Shown here one piece after another: positions 10,141-20,033 of a stretch of DNA of 64,000 nucleotides. Source of the DNA: Bacteroides nordii WAL 11050 = JCM 12987 (GTDB lineage Bacteria > Bacteroidota > Bacteroidia > Bacteroidales > Bacteroidaceae); assembly GCA_000613465.1 (NCBI GenBank), contig BAJA01000005.1, positions 124,001 through 188,000 of the forward strand, written 5' to 3'. A program made the translations under genes and the position numbers. The notes beneath the pieces were generated by a model. The model was not told the origin of the DNA. It made no database searches and saw only the letters and a list, made by a program, of their open reading frames with translations. Numbering within the stretch: position 1 is the stretch's first letter; each line of letters begins with the position of its first letter.

Positions 10141-10676
10141 TAAGAAAAGAAGAAGTATATAAAATAGGAATTTTTAATAAACCTCATGGTATACATGGTG
10201 AGTTGTCGTTCACTTTTACAGATGACATCTTCGACCGTGTTGATTGTGACTACTTTATTTGTCTGCTCGACGGTATTTTTGTTCCTTTTTTTATAGAAGA
10301 GTACCGTTTCCGTTCTGACTCCACAGCTTTGGTGAAACTTGAAGGAGTAGATACTGCCGAGCGTGCCCGTATGTTTACCAATGTAGATGTATATTTCCCT
10401 ATAGAGCATGTGAACGAAGCGGAACCGGGAGAACTCTCCTGGGATTTCTTTGTTGGTTTCCGTATGGAGGATGACACTCACGGCGATTTGGGAGAAGTGA
10501 CAGATGTAGACACATCTACTGTTAACACGCTTTTTGTGGTAGAACGTCCGGATGGTGAAGAACTGTTGGTACCTGCACAGGAAGAGCTTATTAAAGGTAT
10601 TGATCAGGAACGGAAACTCATTGTGGTTGATTTGCCCGAAGGGTTACTGAATCTTGATGAACTTGAAGAAGAATGA
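10137..10676 (+). CDS. rimM: Ribosome maturation factor RimM
   Basis: A 179 aa protein with a RimM N-terminal beta barrel ([23 protein letters not shown]) and a PRC-barrel C-terminal domain (FFVGFRMED through [15 protein letters not shown]). It binds S19 and helps mature the 30S head. The ATG overlaps the corrected murA stop, indicating translational coupling. No missing parts. Confidence 0.95.
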   Translation: MIRKEEVYKIGIFNKPHGIHGELSFTFTDDIFDRVDCDYFICLLDGIFVPFFIEEYRFRSDSTALVKLEGVDTAERARMFTNVDVYFPIEHVNEAEPGELSWDFFVGFRMEDDTHGDLGEVTDVDTSTVNTLFVVERPDGEELLVPAQEELIKGIDQERKLIVVDLPEGLLNLDELEEE

Positions 10677-10752
10677 ATCAGTGTTAATCTGTGTAATCAG
10701 TAGTAGAAAGAATTAGCGAAATGCTTACATTTGTACGCAATACGATAAAATA

Positions 10753-11613
10753 ATGCCAAAGAAGAAACGCAGTAAAGCCTTTTGGAACAATATAAAGTTC
10801 AAGTATAAACTCACTATTATCAACGAGAATACACTCGAAGAGGTGGTGGGGATTCGTGTATCAAAATTGAATGGTCTTTCTGTTTTGCTCTCTGTGTTGA
10901 CTATTCTTTTTTTGATTGCTGCCATTATTATTGCTTTCACTCCTTTGCGCAACTATCTTCCCGGATATATGAATAGTGAAGTTCGTAACCAGATAGTAGC
11001 TAACGCTTTACGTGTGGATTCTTTGCAACAACTGGTAGAACGGCAGAATCTGTATATTATGAATATTCAGGATATCTTTAGCGGAAAAGTCCGTGTTGAC
11101 TCCGTACAAAGTATGGATACACTGACAACTTTGCGTAAGGACTCTCTAATGGAACGTACCAAACGTGAAGAGGAATTCCGTCGCCAGTATGAGGAGGCAG
11201 AGAAGTACAACCTTACCTCTATTACTTCGCAGCCTAATGTGAACGGACTGATTTTTTATCGTCCTACACGTGGTATGATTTCTGCTCACTTTGATGCAGA
11301 GAAGAAGCATTACGGAACAGATATAGCCGCCAATCCCAATGAAAGTGTACTTGCTACGTTGGATGGTACGGTTATTCTGAGTACCTATACAGCCGAAACC
11401 GGTTATTTGATAGAAGTGCAACACAATCAGGACTTCGTTTCTATTTATAAACATTGTGGTTCATTATTGAAACGTGAAGGTGATAAGGTACAGGCAGGAG
11501 AAGCTATTGCATTGGTAGGAAACAGTGGTACGCTTACTACTGGTCCTCATTTGCATTTTGAGTTGTGGAATAAAGGACGTCCGGTGAATCCCGAAAAGTA
11601 CATTGTATTCTAA
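10753..11613 (+). CDS. M23 family metallopeptidase (LytM-type)
   Basis: A 286 aa bitopic membrane protein: basic N-terminus, one membrane helix (about residues 43-66), a coiled region (residues about 75-150), then a C-terminal LytM/M23 domain. Zinc ligands are seen in KKHYGTDIAA (H..G.D) and GPHLHFELW (HxH), so the enzyme looks catalytically intact and should cleave peptidoglycan cross-links in the periplasm. It lies 3 nt before dxr, probably in one operon with it and rseP. Confidence 0.93.
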   Translation: MPKKKRSKAFWNNIKFKYKLTIINENTLEEVVGIRVSKLNGLSVLLSVLTILFLIAAIIIAFTPLRNYLPGYMNSEVRNQIVANALRVDSLQQLVERQNLYIMNIQDIFSGKVRVDSVQSMDTLTTLRKDSLMERTKREEEFRRQYEEAEKYNLTSITSQPNVNGLIFYRPTRGMISAHFDAEKKHYGTDIAANPNESVLATLDGTVILSTYTAETGYLIEVQHNQDFVSIYKHCGSLLKREGDKVQAGEAIALVGNSGTLTTGPHLHFELWNKGRPVNPEKYIVF

Positions 11614-11616
11614 ATC

Positions 11617-12792
11617 ATGAATAAAGAGATAAAAAAGAAACAAATAGCTATATTAGGCTCTACAGGCTCTATTGGTACGCAAGCTCTACAGGTGATTGAA
11701 GAACATCCCGAATTGTATGAGGTATATGCTCTGACAGCCAATAACAAAGTAGATATGCTTATAGCCCAGGCACGAAAGTTTCAGCCCGAGGCCGTGGTTA
11801 TAGCTAACGAAGAGAAATATGATCAGCTGAAAGAGGCGTTAAGAGATTTGCCGATTAAAGTATATGCCGGTACCGAAGCTTTGTGTCAGATTGTAGAGTC
11901 CGGACCGATAGATATCGTGTTGACTGCTATGGTGGGATATGCCGGACTGAAACCTACGATCAATGCCATCCGCGCCCGTAAAGCCATTGCTTTGGCAAAC
12001 AAGGAAACGCTGGTTGTAGCCGGAGAATTAATTAATGTATTGGCGCAGCAGTACCGTACTCCTATTTTACCTGTAGACTCGGAACACTCAGCAGTATTTC
12101 AATGTCTTTCCGGTGAGGTGGGGAATCCTGTTGAAAAAGTAATACTGACTGCTTCTGGTGGTCCGTTTCGTACCTATACTCTGGAGCAGTTGCAAACTGT
12201 CACTAAAGTGCAGGCGTTGAAGCATCCTAACTGGGAGATGGGAGCTAAGATTACGATCGACTCTGCTTCTATGATGAATAAAGGTTTTGAGGTGATTGAA
12301 GCCAAATGGTTGTTTGGTGTGCAACCAAGTCAGATAGAAGTAGTGGTGCATCCTCAATCGGTTATTCACTCGATGGTGCAGTTTGAAGATGGTGCCGTGA
12401 AGGCACAATTAGGTATGCCTGATATGCGTTTGCCTATTCAGTATGCATTCTCTTACCCCGACCGCGTTGCTTCTTCGTTTGATCGTCTGGATTTTGCCAA
12501 GTGTACCAGTCTCACCTTTGAACAGCCTGATACCAAACGTTTCCGCAATCTGGCTTTGGCTTATGAAGCTATGTATCGCGGAGGCAATATGCCTTGTATT
12601 GTTAATGCCGCCAATGAAGTGGTGGTTGCTGCTTTTCTGCGTGATGAGATAGGCTTCCTTGCAATGAGTAATGTAATAGAACAAACGATGGAACGTGCTT
12701 CGTTCGTACAGGTTCCTACGTATGATGACTATGTGGCAACTGATGCCGAAGCCCGCCGCATAGCCACTGAACTAATAGTAAATTGTAAATAG
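11617..12792 (+). CDS. dxr: 1-deoxy-D-xylulose-5-phosphate reductoisomerase
   Basis: A 391 aa DXR (IspC), which converts DXP to 2-C-methyl-D-erythritol 4-phosphate with NADPH in the MEP isoprenoid pathway. The NADPH motif ILGSTGSIGTQAL is at the N-terminus; ALANKETLVVAGE, PVDSEHSAVFQCL and KITIDSASMMNKGFEVIEA form the metal/substrate site. Full length, 3 nt after the M23 gene and 19 nt before rseP. Confidence 0.97.
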   Translation: MNKEIKKKQIAILGSTGSIGTQALQVIEEHPELYEVYALTANNKVDMLIAQARKFQPEAVVIANEEKYDQLKEALRDLPIKVYAGTEALCQIVESGPIDIVLTAMVGYAGLKPTINAIRARKAIALANKETLVVAGELINVLAQQYRTPILPVDSEHSAVFQCLSGEVGNPVEKVILTASGGPFRTYTLEQLQTVTKVQALKHPNWEMGAKITIDSASMMNKGFEVIEAKWLFGVQPSQIEVVVHPQSVIHSMVQFEDGAVKAQLGMPDMRLPIQYAFSYPDRVASSFDRLDFAKCTSLTFEQPDTKRFRNLALAYEAMYRGGNMPCIVNAANEVVVAAFLRDEIGFLAMSNVIEQTMERASFVQVPTYDDYVATDAEARRIATELIVNCK

Positions 12793-12811
12793 TAAAATTG
12801 TAAATAAACCG

Positions 12812-14164
12812 ATGGAAACATTCTTAATCCGTGCCCTCCAGTTGATAATGAGCCTTTCGTTGCTTGTTATTATACACGAAGGAGGACATTTTCTCTTTGC
12901 CCGTTTATTCAAAGTGCGGGTCGAAAAGTTTTGTTTATTCTTTGATCCCTGGTTCACTCTTTTCAAGTTCAAACCAAAGAAGAGTGATACAGAATATGCC
13001 GTAGGCTGGTTGCCTTTAGGTGGTTATGTCAAGATCTCTGGAATGATAGACGAGTCAATGGATACTGACCAGATGAAACAGCCTGAACAACCGTGGGAAT
13101 TCCGTTCTAAACCGGCTTGGCAACGCTTGTTGATAATGGTAGGTGGCGTATTGTTCAATTTCCTGTTGGCATTGTTCATCTATTCTATGATTCTTTTCAC
13201 CTGGGGTGATCAATATATTAAAATTCAGGAAGCACCGTTGGGTATGCAGTTCAATGAGACTGCAAAGGCTGTGGGCTTTCAGGACGGTGACGTACTGCTA
13301 TCAGCTGATGGTGTGGAGTTTCTGCGTTATGATGCTGATGTGTTGAGCCAGGTTGCCGATGCACGTGAAGTGACTGTACTTCGTGGAGGACAGAAAGCTT
13401 CTGTTTATATTCCCGAAGATATGATGCAGCGTTTGATGGCTGACAGTGTACGTTTTGCTTCTTTCCGGGTGCCTTATGTGGTAGATAGTATAATAGCCAA
13501 TTCGCATGCAGCTCAGGCTGGCCTTATGCCGGGTGATAGTATTATTGCACTTGATGGCAAACCTGTTTCTTATTTTGATTATCTTGAAGAGATGGCTGCA
13601 CGTAAACAGAAGGCAGCAGCTTTGAGTAACGATACTGTAGATTTGCATCAGATCACGTTGACTTATGTTCGTGCCGGAGAGATGGATACCGTAACTTTAG
13701 GTACAGATTCTGCTTTCCGTATCGGTGTTTATGCACAGCCTATGAACCGGGTGATGCCGATGGTTACTAAGGAATATGGTTTCTTTGAATCTTTCCCTGC
13801 CGGTGTGCACTTAGGAGTGAAAACATTGAAAGGCTATGTTGGCAATATGAAATATCTCTTCTCAAAAGAGGGAGCTAAGCAGTTGGGTGGTTTCGGAACA
13901 ATCGGAAGTATTTTCCCCGCTACCTGGGATTGGCATCAGTTCTGGTATATGACGGCATTTCTCTCTATTATTCTTGCCTTTATGAATATTTTGCCTATTC
14001 CTGCATTGGATGGCGGACACGTATTATTCCTTTTCTACGAAATCATTGCGCGTCGCAAACCGAGTGATAAGTTTATGGAGTATGCACAGATGGCAGGTAT
14101 GTTCCTGCTTTTCGGATTGTTGATATGGGCTAACTTTAATGATATATTGAGATTTTTCTTTTAA
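12812..14164 (+). CDS. rseP: RIP metalloprotease RseP (site-2 protease family)
   Basis: A 450 aa M50 intramembrane protease. The zinc motif HEGGH lies in the first membrane helix (about residue 22), and the third ligand region NILPIPALDGGH is near residue 395. Between them are periplasmic PDZ-like segments (FQDGDVLLSADGVEF and LMPGDSIIALDGKPV) and further membrane helices. It cleaves membrane-anchored regulators, classically anti-sigma factors; the substrate in this organism cannot be read from context. Placement after dxr is the usual Bacteroidota order. Confidence 0.95.
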   Translation: METFLIRALQLIMSLSLLVIIHEGGHFLFARLFKVRVEKFCLFFDPWFTLFKFKPKKSDTEYAVGWLPLGGYVKISGMIDESMDTDQMKQPEQPWEFRSKPAWQRLLIMVGGVLFNFLLALFIYSMILFTWGDQYIKIQEAPLGMQFNETAKAVGFQDGDVLLSADGVEFLRYDADVLSQVADAREVTVLRGGQKASVYIPEDMMQRLMADSVRFASFRVPYVVDSIIANSHAAQAGLMPGDSIIALDGKPVSYFDYLEEMAARKQKAAALSNDTVDLHQITLTYVRAGEMDTVTLGTDSAFRIGVYAQPMNRVMPMVTKEYGFFESFPAGVHLGVKTLKGYVGNMKYLFSKEGAKQLGGFGTIGSIFPATWDWHQFWYMTAFLSIILAFMNILPIPALDGGHVLFLFYEIIARRKPSDKFMEYAQMAGMFLLFGLLIWANFNDILRFFF

Positions 14165-14185
14165 GATAATTTCGGTACAGAATAT

Positions 14186-14231
14186 ACAGGAGGCACAGAG
14201 GTTTTATAATATTATCCTCTGTGCCTCCTGT
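14186..14231. terminator. 16 bp perfect hairpin after rseP
   Basis: Arms 14186-14201 and 14216-14231 are perfect complements (ACAGGAGGCACAGAGG type) around a 14 nt AT loop. It is 22 nt after the rseP stop. There is no strong T-tract, so it may be Rho-assisted or protect the RNA 3' end. The word GGCACAGAG also occurs in the 185 bp repeat at 41804. Confidence 0.65.
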
Positions 14232-14311
14232 GTTCATTCTTAATTTAAAAATTTCTATTCTTTTTGATGAAGATCAAGCACTTATACACTGTTTCATAGG
14301 AAGATAAGGCT

Positions 14312-14319
14312 TATCTTTG
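14312..14319 (+). promoter_or_regulatory. Putative -7 box for the HAD hydrolase gene
   Basis: TATCTTTG matches TAnnTTTG, 24 nt before the ATG at 14343. Confidence 0.45.
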
Positions 14320-14342
14320 CCCTGAATATAACATCGGGTATT

Positions 14343-14966
14343 ATGGTAAAGAGCATTGTATTTGACTTTGGGGGTGTCATTGCTGACATAGATCGTGATA
14401 AAGCGGTTCAGGCCTTTATTAAGTTAGGACTGAAAGATGCAGAAACACGTTTGGATAAGTATCATCAGACTGGTATTTTCCAGGAGTTGGAAGAAGGTAA
14501 ACTGACAGCAGAAGGATTTCGGGATAAGCTGGGAGAATTGTGCAGACGTGAGCTGACAATGGAGGAGACCAGACAGGCATGGCTGGGATTCTTCACGGGG
14601 GTAGATATACGCAAGCTTGATTATATGCTGGAACTCAGAAGGTCTTATCATGTATATATTTTAAGTAATACGAATCCCTATGTAATGTCGTGGGCATGCA
14701 GTCCCGGATTTTCTTCTCAGGGGAAGCCTTTGACGGATTATTGTGATAAATTGTATCTGTCTTATCAGGTAGGTTGCACCAAGCCTGAACCGGAAATATT
14801 TAACTATATGTTGAAAGATAGTGGTATGCTTCCTTCCGAAATACTTTTTGTTGATGATGGAGCTTCGAATATACATATCGGCAAAGAGTTTGGGCTGCAT
14901 ACTTATCAACCGGAGAATGGTATGGACTGGCGGAAAGAATTGTCACAGTTGTTAGCAGGTCTGTAA
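14343..14966 (+). CDS. HAD-superfamily hydrolase (HAD-IA, YihX-like)
   Basis: A 207 aa haloacid-dehalogenase-fold phosphatase. Motif I is VFDFGGVIADIDRD, motif II LSNTNP, motif III lysine in GCTKPEPEIF, motif IV LFVDDGASN. The DFGGV form and the helical cap at residues about 15-85 resemble alpha-D-glucose-1-phosphate phosphatase YihX and related HAD-IA enzymes. The substrate cannot be assigned. It is a single gene with its own -7 box, convergent with the MFS exporter. Confidence 0.85.
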   Translation: MVKSIVFDFGGVIADIDRDKAVQAFIKLGLKDAETRLDKYHQTGIFQELEEGKLTAEGFRDKLGELCRRELTMEETRQAWLGFFTGVDIRKLDYMLELRRSYHVYILSNTNPYVMSWACSPGFSSQGKPLTDYCDKLYLSYQVGCTKPEPEIFNYMLKDSGMLPSEILFVDDGASNIHIGKEFGLHTYQPENGMDWRKELSQLLAGL

Positions 14967-14989
14967 AGTACCGGTATGTGAGAGTTACT

Positions 14990-15051
14990 TTGCCTGCATG
15001 CAGAGTACGCCTTGGCTGTATGTACGCCGGGCGTATCCTGCATGCAGGCAA
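14990..15051. terminator. Bidirectional terminator-like hairpin between convergent genes
   Basis: Arms 14990-15003 and 15038-15051 (TTGCCTGCATGCAG) are perfect, and an inner stem continues with GTACGCC/GGCGTAT. It sits between the convergent HAD and MFS genes. Confidence 0.7.
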
Positions 15052-15105
15052 TATATATACTCTGTGTATCGCTTTTGTTGAGGTATATGGAGGAAATACA
15101 TGATA

Positions 15106-16505
15106 TTACTTTACCGTTGAAGGTTGAGAAATCCGTAATCCGCTGATAATAGCTGCTGCCACTGCAAATCCACTTCCTACGAGCAAGCAGACGGAGGTAC
15201 TCTTTTCATGTGCTATGAAGCTGAATAGCAATGCAACAAGTGTTGTTCCGAATGTTTGTCCCAATAACCTTGCCATTCCCAACATTCCGCTGGCTCCTCC
15301 CGACCGTGTGGTAGGTGCGGAGGATATGATCGTACTGTTATTGGGTGTTTGAAACAGACCGAAGCCTGCACCACATAGTGCCAATCGCCAGATAATGCTG
15401 AGATCGGTTGATCCTGCGGTGAGTGTAGACAGTGAAAAGAGTCCGGTTGCGAAAAGTATCATACCGATACTTCCTAAGATTCCCGGATGGATGCGTTCAA
15501 CAAGGTATCCGGCTGTAGGTGCGGTAATCAGAGTGGCAATAGGCCATGGAGTCAGTAGTAAACCAGTCATAACCTCACTGTGTCCCAACGTGTTTTGCAG
15601 AAAAAAAGGCAGGGAAACCATTGCCAGCATCTGTGCGGTAAACGAACAGATGGAAGTACTGATGGATAAAGTGAAAATGGGTATTTTTAGTAAATCCAGC
15701 GGCAAAAGCGGAGAGGATTGTCCCAATTGCCGACGAACGTAGTAGATGCCTACTATAACCAATATAACTATCTGAATGGCAATGTAGTCCATTCGCTCGT
15801 GATGAGCAAATCCGTCCATTGTATAAATAAGTAGTCCGAATGTAACTGCGTTGGCAATAGCACTTTTTATATCAAACTTACGTTTGGAACGTTCTTCTTT
15901 CCGGGGTAGATATTTGTGTCCGAGTATCAGGGCTGTTACTCCCAGAGGTATGTTGATGGCAAATAGCCAGTGCCATGAACTGACGGCAAGTATGGCGCTT
16001 GCTATGGAAGGTCCTGCTGCTGCGGATATGGCAACTACCATTGCATTGATTCCCATTCCGCGTCCAATCTGGTTGCGCGGATAGATGGTACGTAATTGGG
16101 CTGTGTTCACGCTGGTAATGGCAGAGGCACTGAATCCCTGAAAGATACGTGCAAGTGTCAGTGTCCAGAATGAAGTAGACAGTGCGCAGATTAATGAGGT
16201 GATGCAAAAGAGCGCTATTCCCGAGAGATAAACACGTCTGTATCCGTATATTTCTCCTAACGAAGAAAAGGATAATAATGAAATTACGATTGCCAGCTGG
16301 TATCCGTTCATAATCCATGTGATAACGGAAGGAGATACATCGAAGTCGTGTGAAAGAGTGGGCAATACGATATTTACAATATTAATATCAAGTACCGACA
16401 TGCAAAGTGCAAAAGATATGGCTACTACCGCCATATCCGTCGCGGAAGGGGAAGGCCGTCTGTTTCTTCTGTGTCAGAAGCTTTTGGGGGAAGTGTTTGG
16501 TCCAT
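15106..16505 (-). CDS. MFS multidrug efflux transporter, DHA2 type (N-terminal frameshift)
   Basis: A major facilitator of the EmrB/QacA (DHA2) type. Signatures: LDINIVNIVLPTL in the first helix, WIMNGYQLAI, LGEIYGYRRVYLSG (motif A), and ARIFQGFSASAITSVN. It likely exports drugs or other amphipaths by proton antiport. The open frame begins at ATG 16434 inside the first helix, which is too short. An ATG at 16505 gives a typical hydrophilic start (MDQTLPPKASDTEETDG) in another frame; adding one G near 16441 joins it as PRRDMAVVAISF, about 466 aa. I therefore place the start at 16505. The gene stands alone. Confidence 0.82.
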
Positions 16506-16586
16506 AAACGAAAAATGCTTTAGTCTTGCAAATTAAACAAAACAAAAACATTTTCAGTTGTTAGGATCAGTTGAATATAAGTTTTT

Positions 16587-17057
16587 TTAGCGGTGCAGGC
16601 GAATCACCCGTTGGTTGCTGCTTCCTCTGAACTCCAGATGAGGAGAGTAGAGTGCCTGGATGAAACGCCCTTCTACAAGTACATCAATATAAGGCAGGGC
16701 GGCTGCCAAGCGGGGCTGTGCCTGTATCTCTTCATAGGTATATCCGGTGTAACACCAGATGTTTTGCCGGGTTTCTTCCTTTATCCGTTTCACTAATAAA
16801 AGAAAAGCTTCGGGATTAAAAAACGGATCGCCTCCCGAGAAGGTTACTCCATCCAAGAGTGGATTCGTTTTTATTTCACGGATCATATCCATGATTCGTT
16901 CTTCTGTCAGCTCTTCACCGGCACATGGGTTCCAGCTCTCCGGATTGTGACATCCCGGACAACAATGGCGGCATCCTGCCAGATAAATGGAATACCGGAT
17001 GCCTTCACCATCTACTATCGTTTCCGGATAAGTGTATAGTAAGTTGAGAGTCTTCAT
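16587..17057 (-). CDS. nrdG: Anaerobic ribonucleotide reductase activating protein
   Basis: A 156 aa radical SAM activase. The [4Fe-4S] motif is [16 protein letters not shown] (CxxxCxxC), followed by the SAM-contacting FSGGDPFF. It generates the glycyl radical on NrdD using SAM. Located downstream of nrdD across a 106 nt gap that holds an inverted repeat, so it should be co-transcribed and under the same B12 riboswitch. Length and motifs are complete. Confidence 0.95.
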   Translation of the reverse strand: MKTLNLLYTYPETIVDGEGIRYSIYLAGCRHCCPGCHNPESWNPCAGEELTEERIMDMIREIKTNPLLDGVTFSGGDPFFNPEAFLLLVKRIKEETRQNIWCYTGYTYEEIQAQPRLAAALPYIDVLVEGRFIQALYSPHLEFRGSSNQRVIRLHR

Positions 17058-17064
17058 TTGATTT

Positions 17065-17163
17065 AGTTGAAAATGGAAAATTGAAAGTTGAAAATGGAAA
17101 ATTAGCTGCGTGCATTGTCATACTGAATAGTAATTTTCCATTTTCAACTTTCAATTTTCAACT
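17065..17163. repeat. Long inverted repeat of GTTGAAAATGGAAAATT words between nrdD and nrdG
   Basis: The left arm, from 17065, repeats the word GTTGAAAATGGAAAATTGAA twice; the right arm (17131-17162) is its complement, perfect over about 25 bp, with a loop near 17106-17130. It fills nearly all of the nrdD-nrdG gap and abuts the nrdD stop. It may stabilise the nrdD message or lower nrdG expression. Confidence 0.8.
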
Positions 17164-19557
17164 CTACAAGTGTTTTACTCTATCTTTTTCTTCTGCCCGT
17201 TTAGCCGAATTCCACGAACTTAAATCACCTGTCAGGTAGCCGGTGATGCGGCGCATACGCAAAATATTCTCGCTTTGGCATACCGGGCATTTGTCATAAA
17301 TGACTCCCTTGTATCCACAGTTGTGACAGGTGTCTACCGGGTGATTAATAGAGCCATAGCCGATACCTTCGTCATACATGACTTTTACAATTTTAGCGAT
17401 GGCACGTATATTTTTCTGTGCTTCACCATCCAACTCTACATAAGTGATGTGCCCTCCGCGTGTAATGGCATGGAAGGGGGCCTCACGTTTAATTTTTTCT
17501 ACGATGCTGATGGGCTCTTTTACATCCACATGGAAAGAGTTTACGTAGTAATCATTATCAGTTACCCCTTCAATTTTGCCATATTTACGGCGGTCCATCC
17601 GGGTGAAACGTCCGGAAAGACCTTCGGCTGGAGTTGCCAGCACAGAATAGTTAAGGTTATATTTAGCTTTATATTCGTCTGCTACTTTATTCATTTCCAT
17701 CACAGTCTCGTACAAAGTATTCCACGCTTTATCGCTGTGACCATGTCCTTTGCCATAGAGTGCTACCATGGCATTGTGTCCGCCAATGAAGCCAATACCT
17801 AATGTACCGCTGCGCAATACATCGCCTACCTCTTCGTTTGGATTCAGGTTGCCGCCTCCTTTCCATACGTCATTGCCCATCATAAACGGGAACTGGCGTG
17901 CCAGAGCAGTGCGCTGATATTGATAACGGGCATAGAGCTGATCGGCTACTAAAGTGGCCATCTCATGTACTGATTCCAGGAAAATCTCTTTGGCTTTCAT
18001 CTCAATGGCATCCGTATTACGCTTGTCTTCAATGATATTTTCTGCCTTAATGCGTGCCTCAATAGCTAAGCGGGGCATATTCAGAGTGGTGAATGAGAGA
18101 TTTCCGCGTCCTAATGAAGATTTTTCTCCGACAACATTCTCAAATACGCGTGTACGACAACCCATTGTTGCCAATTCATAGCGATAACGTTTCGGATCGT
18201 TGGCATCCCATTTCTCGTTTTGGTTGAACGGTGCATCCAGGAACATAAAATTGGGGAATAGTGCCTTGGCTGTTGTACGGCAGGCTTTCAGAAAAAGGTC
18301 GAAGTTGGGAGCACTGAAAGTCATGCGCCCTTCCTCTGCTGCTTCAAAATCACTCATTGCCTTTTGATAATCTTCTTCTGAGTAAGATACTCCGTTTTTT
18401 ACCTTAAATATCTGAATGGGGAATACCGGTACTTCTCCGCGGGTACCGAGCCCTTCGATAGTGGCTGTCAGTAGTTCTTCAATCACCATGCGCCCTTCGG
18501 CAGAAGTATCTGTTCCGTAATTTATAGAACTGAACACCACCTGGTTGCCTCCACGTGAATGCATTGTGTTGAGGTTGTGAATAAAGCCTTCCATAGCCTG
18601 GTGCGTATCTTTGCGAGTCTGAAAGTAAGCTTTTTCTATGACTCGTGCCAGATGTTCTTTGTCTATATTGATCTGCAGAGCGGTTAGCGCCATACGCAGT
18701 GTTTCGCGTTCTAGTTCACTGGTTTTGATAGAAGGAAGGTGTTCTTCTATTAATGCGCGGATCGCTTTTTCTTCTACAGCTGTGTTGCTTTCCATTGCAA
18801 CGTAGAAACTGATGAATGAACTCAGATGCTTGCGGAATGATTTGCTTACTCCCTTCGCCATGAAGAAGTCGAATGCAGGGATTGCTTGTCCGCCATGCTG
18901 CTCATTCTGGTTGGTCTGAAAGATGATAGTGGCGAGTGTTGCATAGCTTTGTATGCTTTGTGGAGTACGGATACTTCCGTTTTTGGTACGGAACCCGCGC
19001 TCGAAGAGGTCGTCCATATCATACTGAATACAGGTCGTCGTCTTTGTCGGATAATAATCCAGATCGTGGATGTGAATGTCGCCCAACTGGTGTGCTTCTG
19101 CAAATCGTTTGGGTAACAGGTATTTATATGTATAGTCTTTGGTCACTTCCGATGCAAAGGTCATCATCTGACCTGCCGGAGTGTGACTGCTCATATTTGC
19201 ATTGCTCAGATTTACATCGTTTTTGTCAATGGCTACAATACCATCCATTACGTGTTTCATTTGAGTTTTTTTATCACGTTCTGTATTACGCCATTCGCGG
19301 TAGATAATGTACTTTTTGGCTACTTCGGGCCGTACTTTCATTAATTCTTTTTCTACCAGATCCTGAATCTCTTCTACAGTAATAGTGGGATTGGAAAAAC
19401 GGCTGATGACATTCATGGTAATGTCAGCCACGAGCTGCTGCTCTTCGGTGATGCCGGAGGCACTGAACGCTTTGGTTATAGCGTTCTTAATTTTACTAAT
19501 AGAGAAATCTTCTCTTTTACCATCACGTTTGATGATACAAATTTCAGCGTAGTTCAT
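17164..19557 (-). CDS. nrdD: Anaerobic ribonucleoside-triphosphate reductase (class III)
   Basis: A 797 aa oxygen-sensitive glycyl-radical enzyme that makes dNTPs from NTPs. An ATP-cone (IIKRDGKREDFSISKIKNAI) occupies about residues 1-95, then the NRDD barrel. The C-terminal zinc site is CHNCGYKGVIYDKCPVC. The glycyl loop is RRITGYLTGDLSSWNSAKR, with the radical Gly about residue 773. Transcribed with nrdG from a leader that contains a cobalamin riboswitch (19759-19919). Gut Bacteroides need this enzyme for anaerobic growth unless a B12-dependent class II enzyme replaces it, which is a plausible reason for B12 control. Confidence 0.97.
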   Translation of the reverse strand: MNYAEICIIKRDGKREDFSISKIKNAITKAFSASGITEEQQLVADITMNVISRFSNPTITVEEIQDLVEKELMKVRPEVAKKYIIYREWRNTERDKKTQMKHVMDGIVAIDKNDVNLSNANMSSHTPAGQMMTFASEVTKDYTYKYLLPKRFAEAHQLGDIHIHDLDYYPTKTTTCIQYDMDDLFERGFRTKNGSIRTPQSIQSYATLATIIFQTNQNEQHGGQAIPAFDFFMAKGVSKSFRKHLSSFISFYVAMESNTAVEEKAIRALIEEHLPSIKTSELERETLRMALTALQINIDKEHLARVIEKAYFQTRKDTHQAMEGFIHNLNTMHSRGGNQVVFSSINYGTDTSAEGRMVIEELLTATIEGLGTRGEVPVFPIQIFKVKNGVSYSEEDYQKAMSDFEAAEEGRMTFSAPNFDLFLKACRTTAKALFPNFMFLDAPFNQNEKWDANDPKRYRYELATMGCRTRVFENVVGEKSSLGRGNLSFTTLNMPRLAIEARIKAENIIEDKRNTDAIEMKAKEIFLESVHEMATLVADQLYARYQYQRTALARQFPFMMGNDVWKGGGNLNPNEEVGDVLRSGTLGIGFIGGHNAMVALYGKGHGHSDKAWNTLYETVMEMNKVADEYKAKYNLNYSVLATPAEGLSGRFTRMDRRKYGKIEGVTDNDYYVNSFHVDVKEPISIVEKIKREAPFHAITRGGHITYVELDGEAQKNIRAIAKIVKVMYDEGIGYGSINHPVDTCHNCGYKGVIYDKCPVCQSENILRMRRITGYLTGDLSSWNSAKRAEEKDRVKHL

Positions 19558-19582
19558 AACTTTAACTCCCGAAAGCTTTGTT

Positions 19583-19757
19583 CAGTTGACAGTGGACAAT
19601 TGACAATTGACAGTTTTTGGCTGACCAAAAGGCAGTTGACGTTTGACAACTGAGTGGTTAATAAAAATATAGGCGGCAATTAAAATCGGATAAACAGTAA
19701 TCGCTCACTGCCAACTGTCAATTGTCAACTGTCAATTGTCCATTGTTAATTGTCCAT
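19583..19757. repeat. Inverted repeat of TGACAATTGACAGT words in the nrdD leader
   Basis: Repeated words CAGTTGACAGTGGACAATTGAC on the left (19583-19655) and CCAACTGTCAATTGTCAACTGTC on the right (19709-19757) form a long imperfect hairpin. The right end abuts the P1 stem of the B12 aptamer, so in the - strand transcript this hairpin lies exactly between aptamer and nrdD. Confidence 0.75.
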
Positions 19758-19758
19758 T

Positions 19759-19919
19759 GGTTCCGGCCGGTCTTCTGACTTATCCCTCCTTCGCACGCCT
19801 TCCCACGCATAAAACGCAGTGACATAATGTGCGGATTCTCAGAGAATTACAGCAGCGGGTACTGTCGCCGATTTGCACAGCGTTCCCTTGTGACTAAACC
19901 TCTTTTTAGTTCCGGAACC
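19759..19919 (-). promoter_or_regulatory. Cobalamin (B12) riboswitch upstream of nrdDG
   Basis: On the - strand the P1 arms GGTTCCGG (from 19919) and CCGGAACC (to 19759) enclose the usual parts: AAGGGAA near the 5' side, the CGACAGTACCCGC/CTGTAA core, GCGTGGGAAGGCG, and a clear B12 box AAGTCAGAAGACCGGCC. No T-tract terminator follows; instead the expression-platform position holds the TGACAATTGAC hairpin. Adenosylcobalamin should reduce nrdDG expression. Confidence 0.92.
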
Positions 19920-20033
19920 GGGACAAAGATAAGAGATTTACTTATAGGTATAAAGGCTTTTAACATTAAATTTCGGGAAACTTTTCTTTCTTCCTGATAC
20001 AGAAAGTTTTCCAAAACGGAAAACTTTTAAGAT

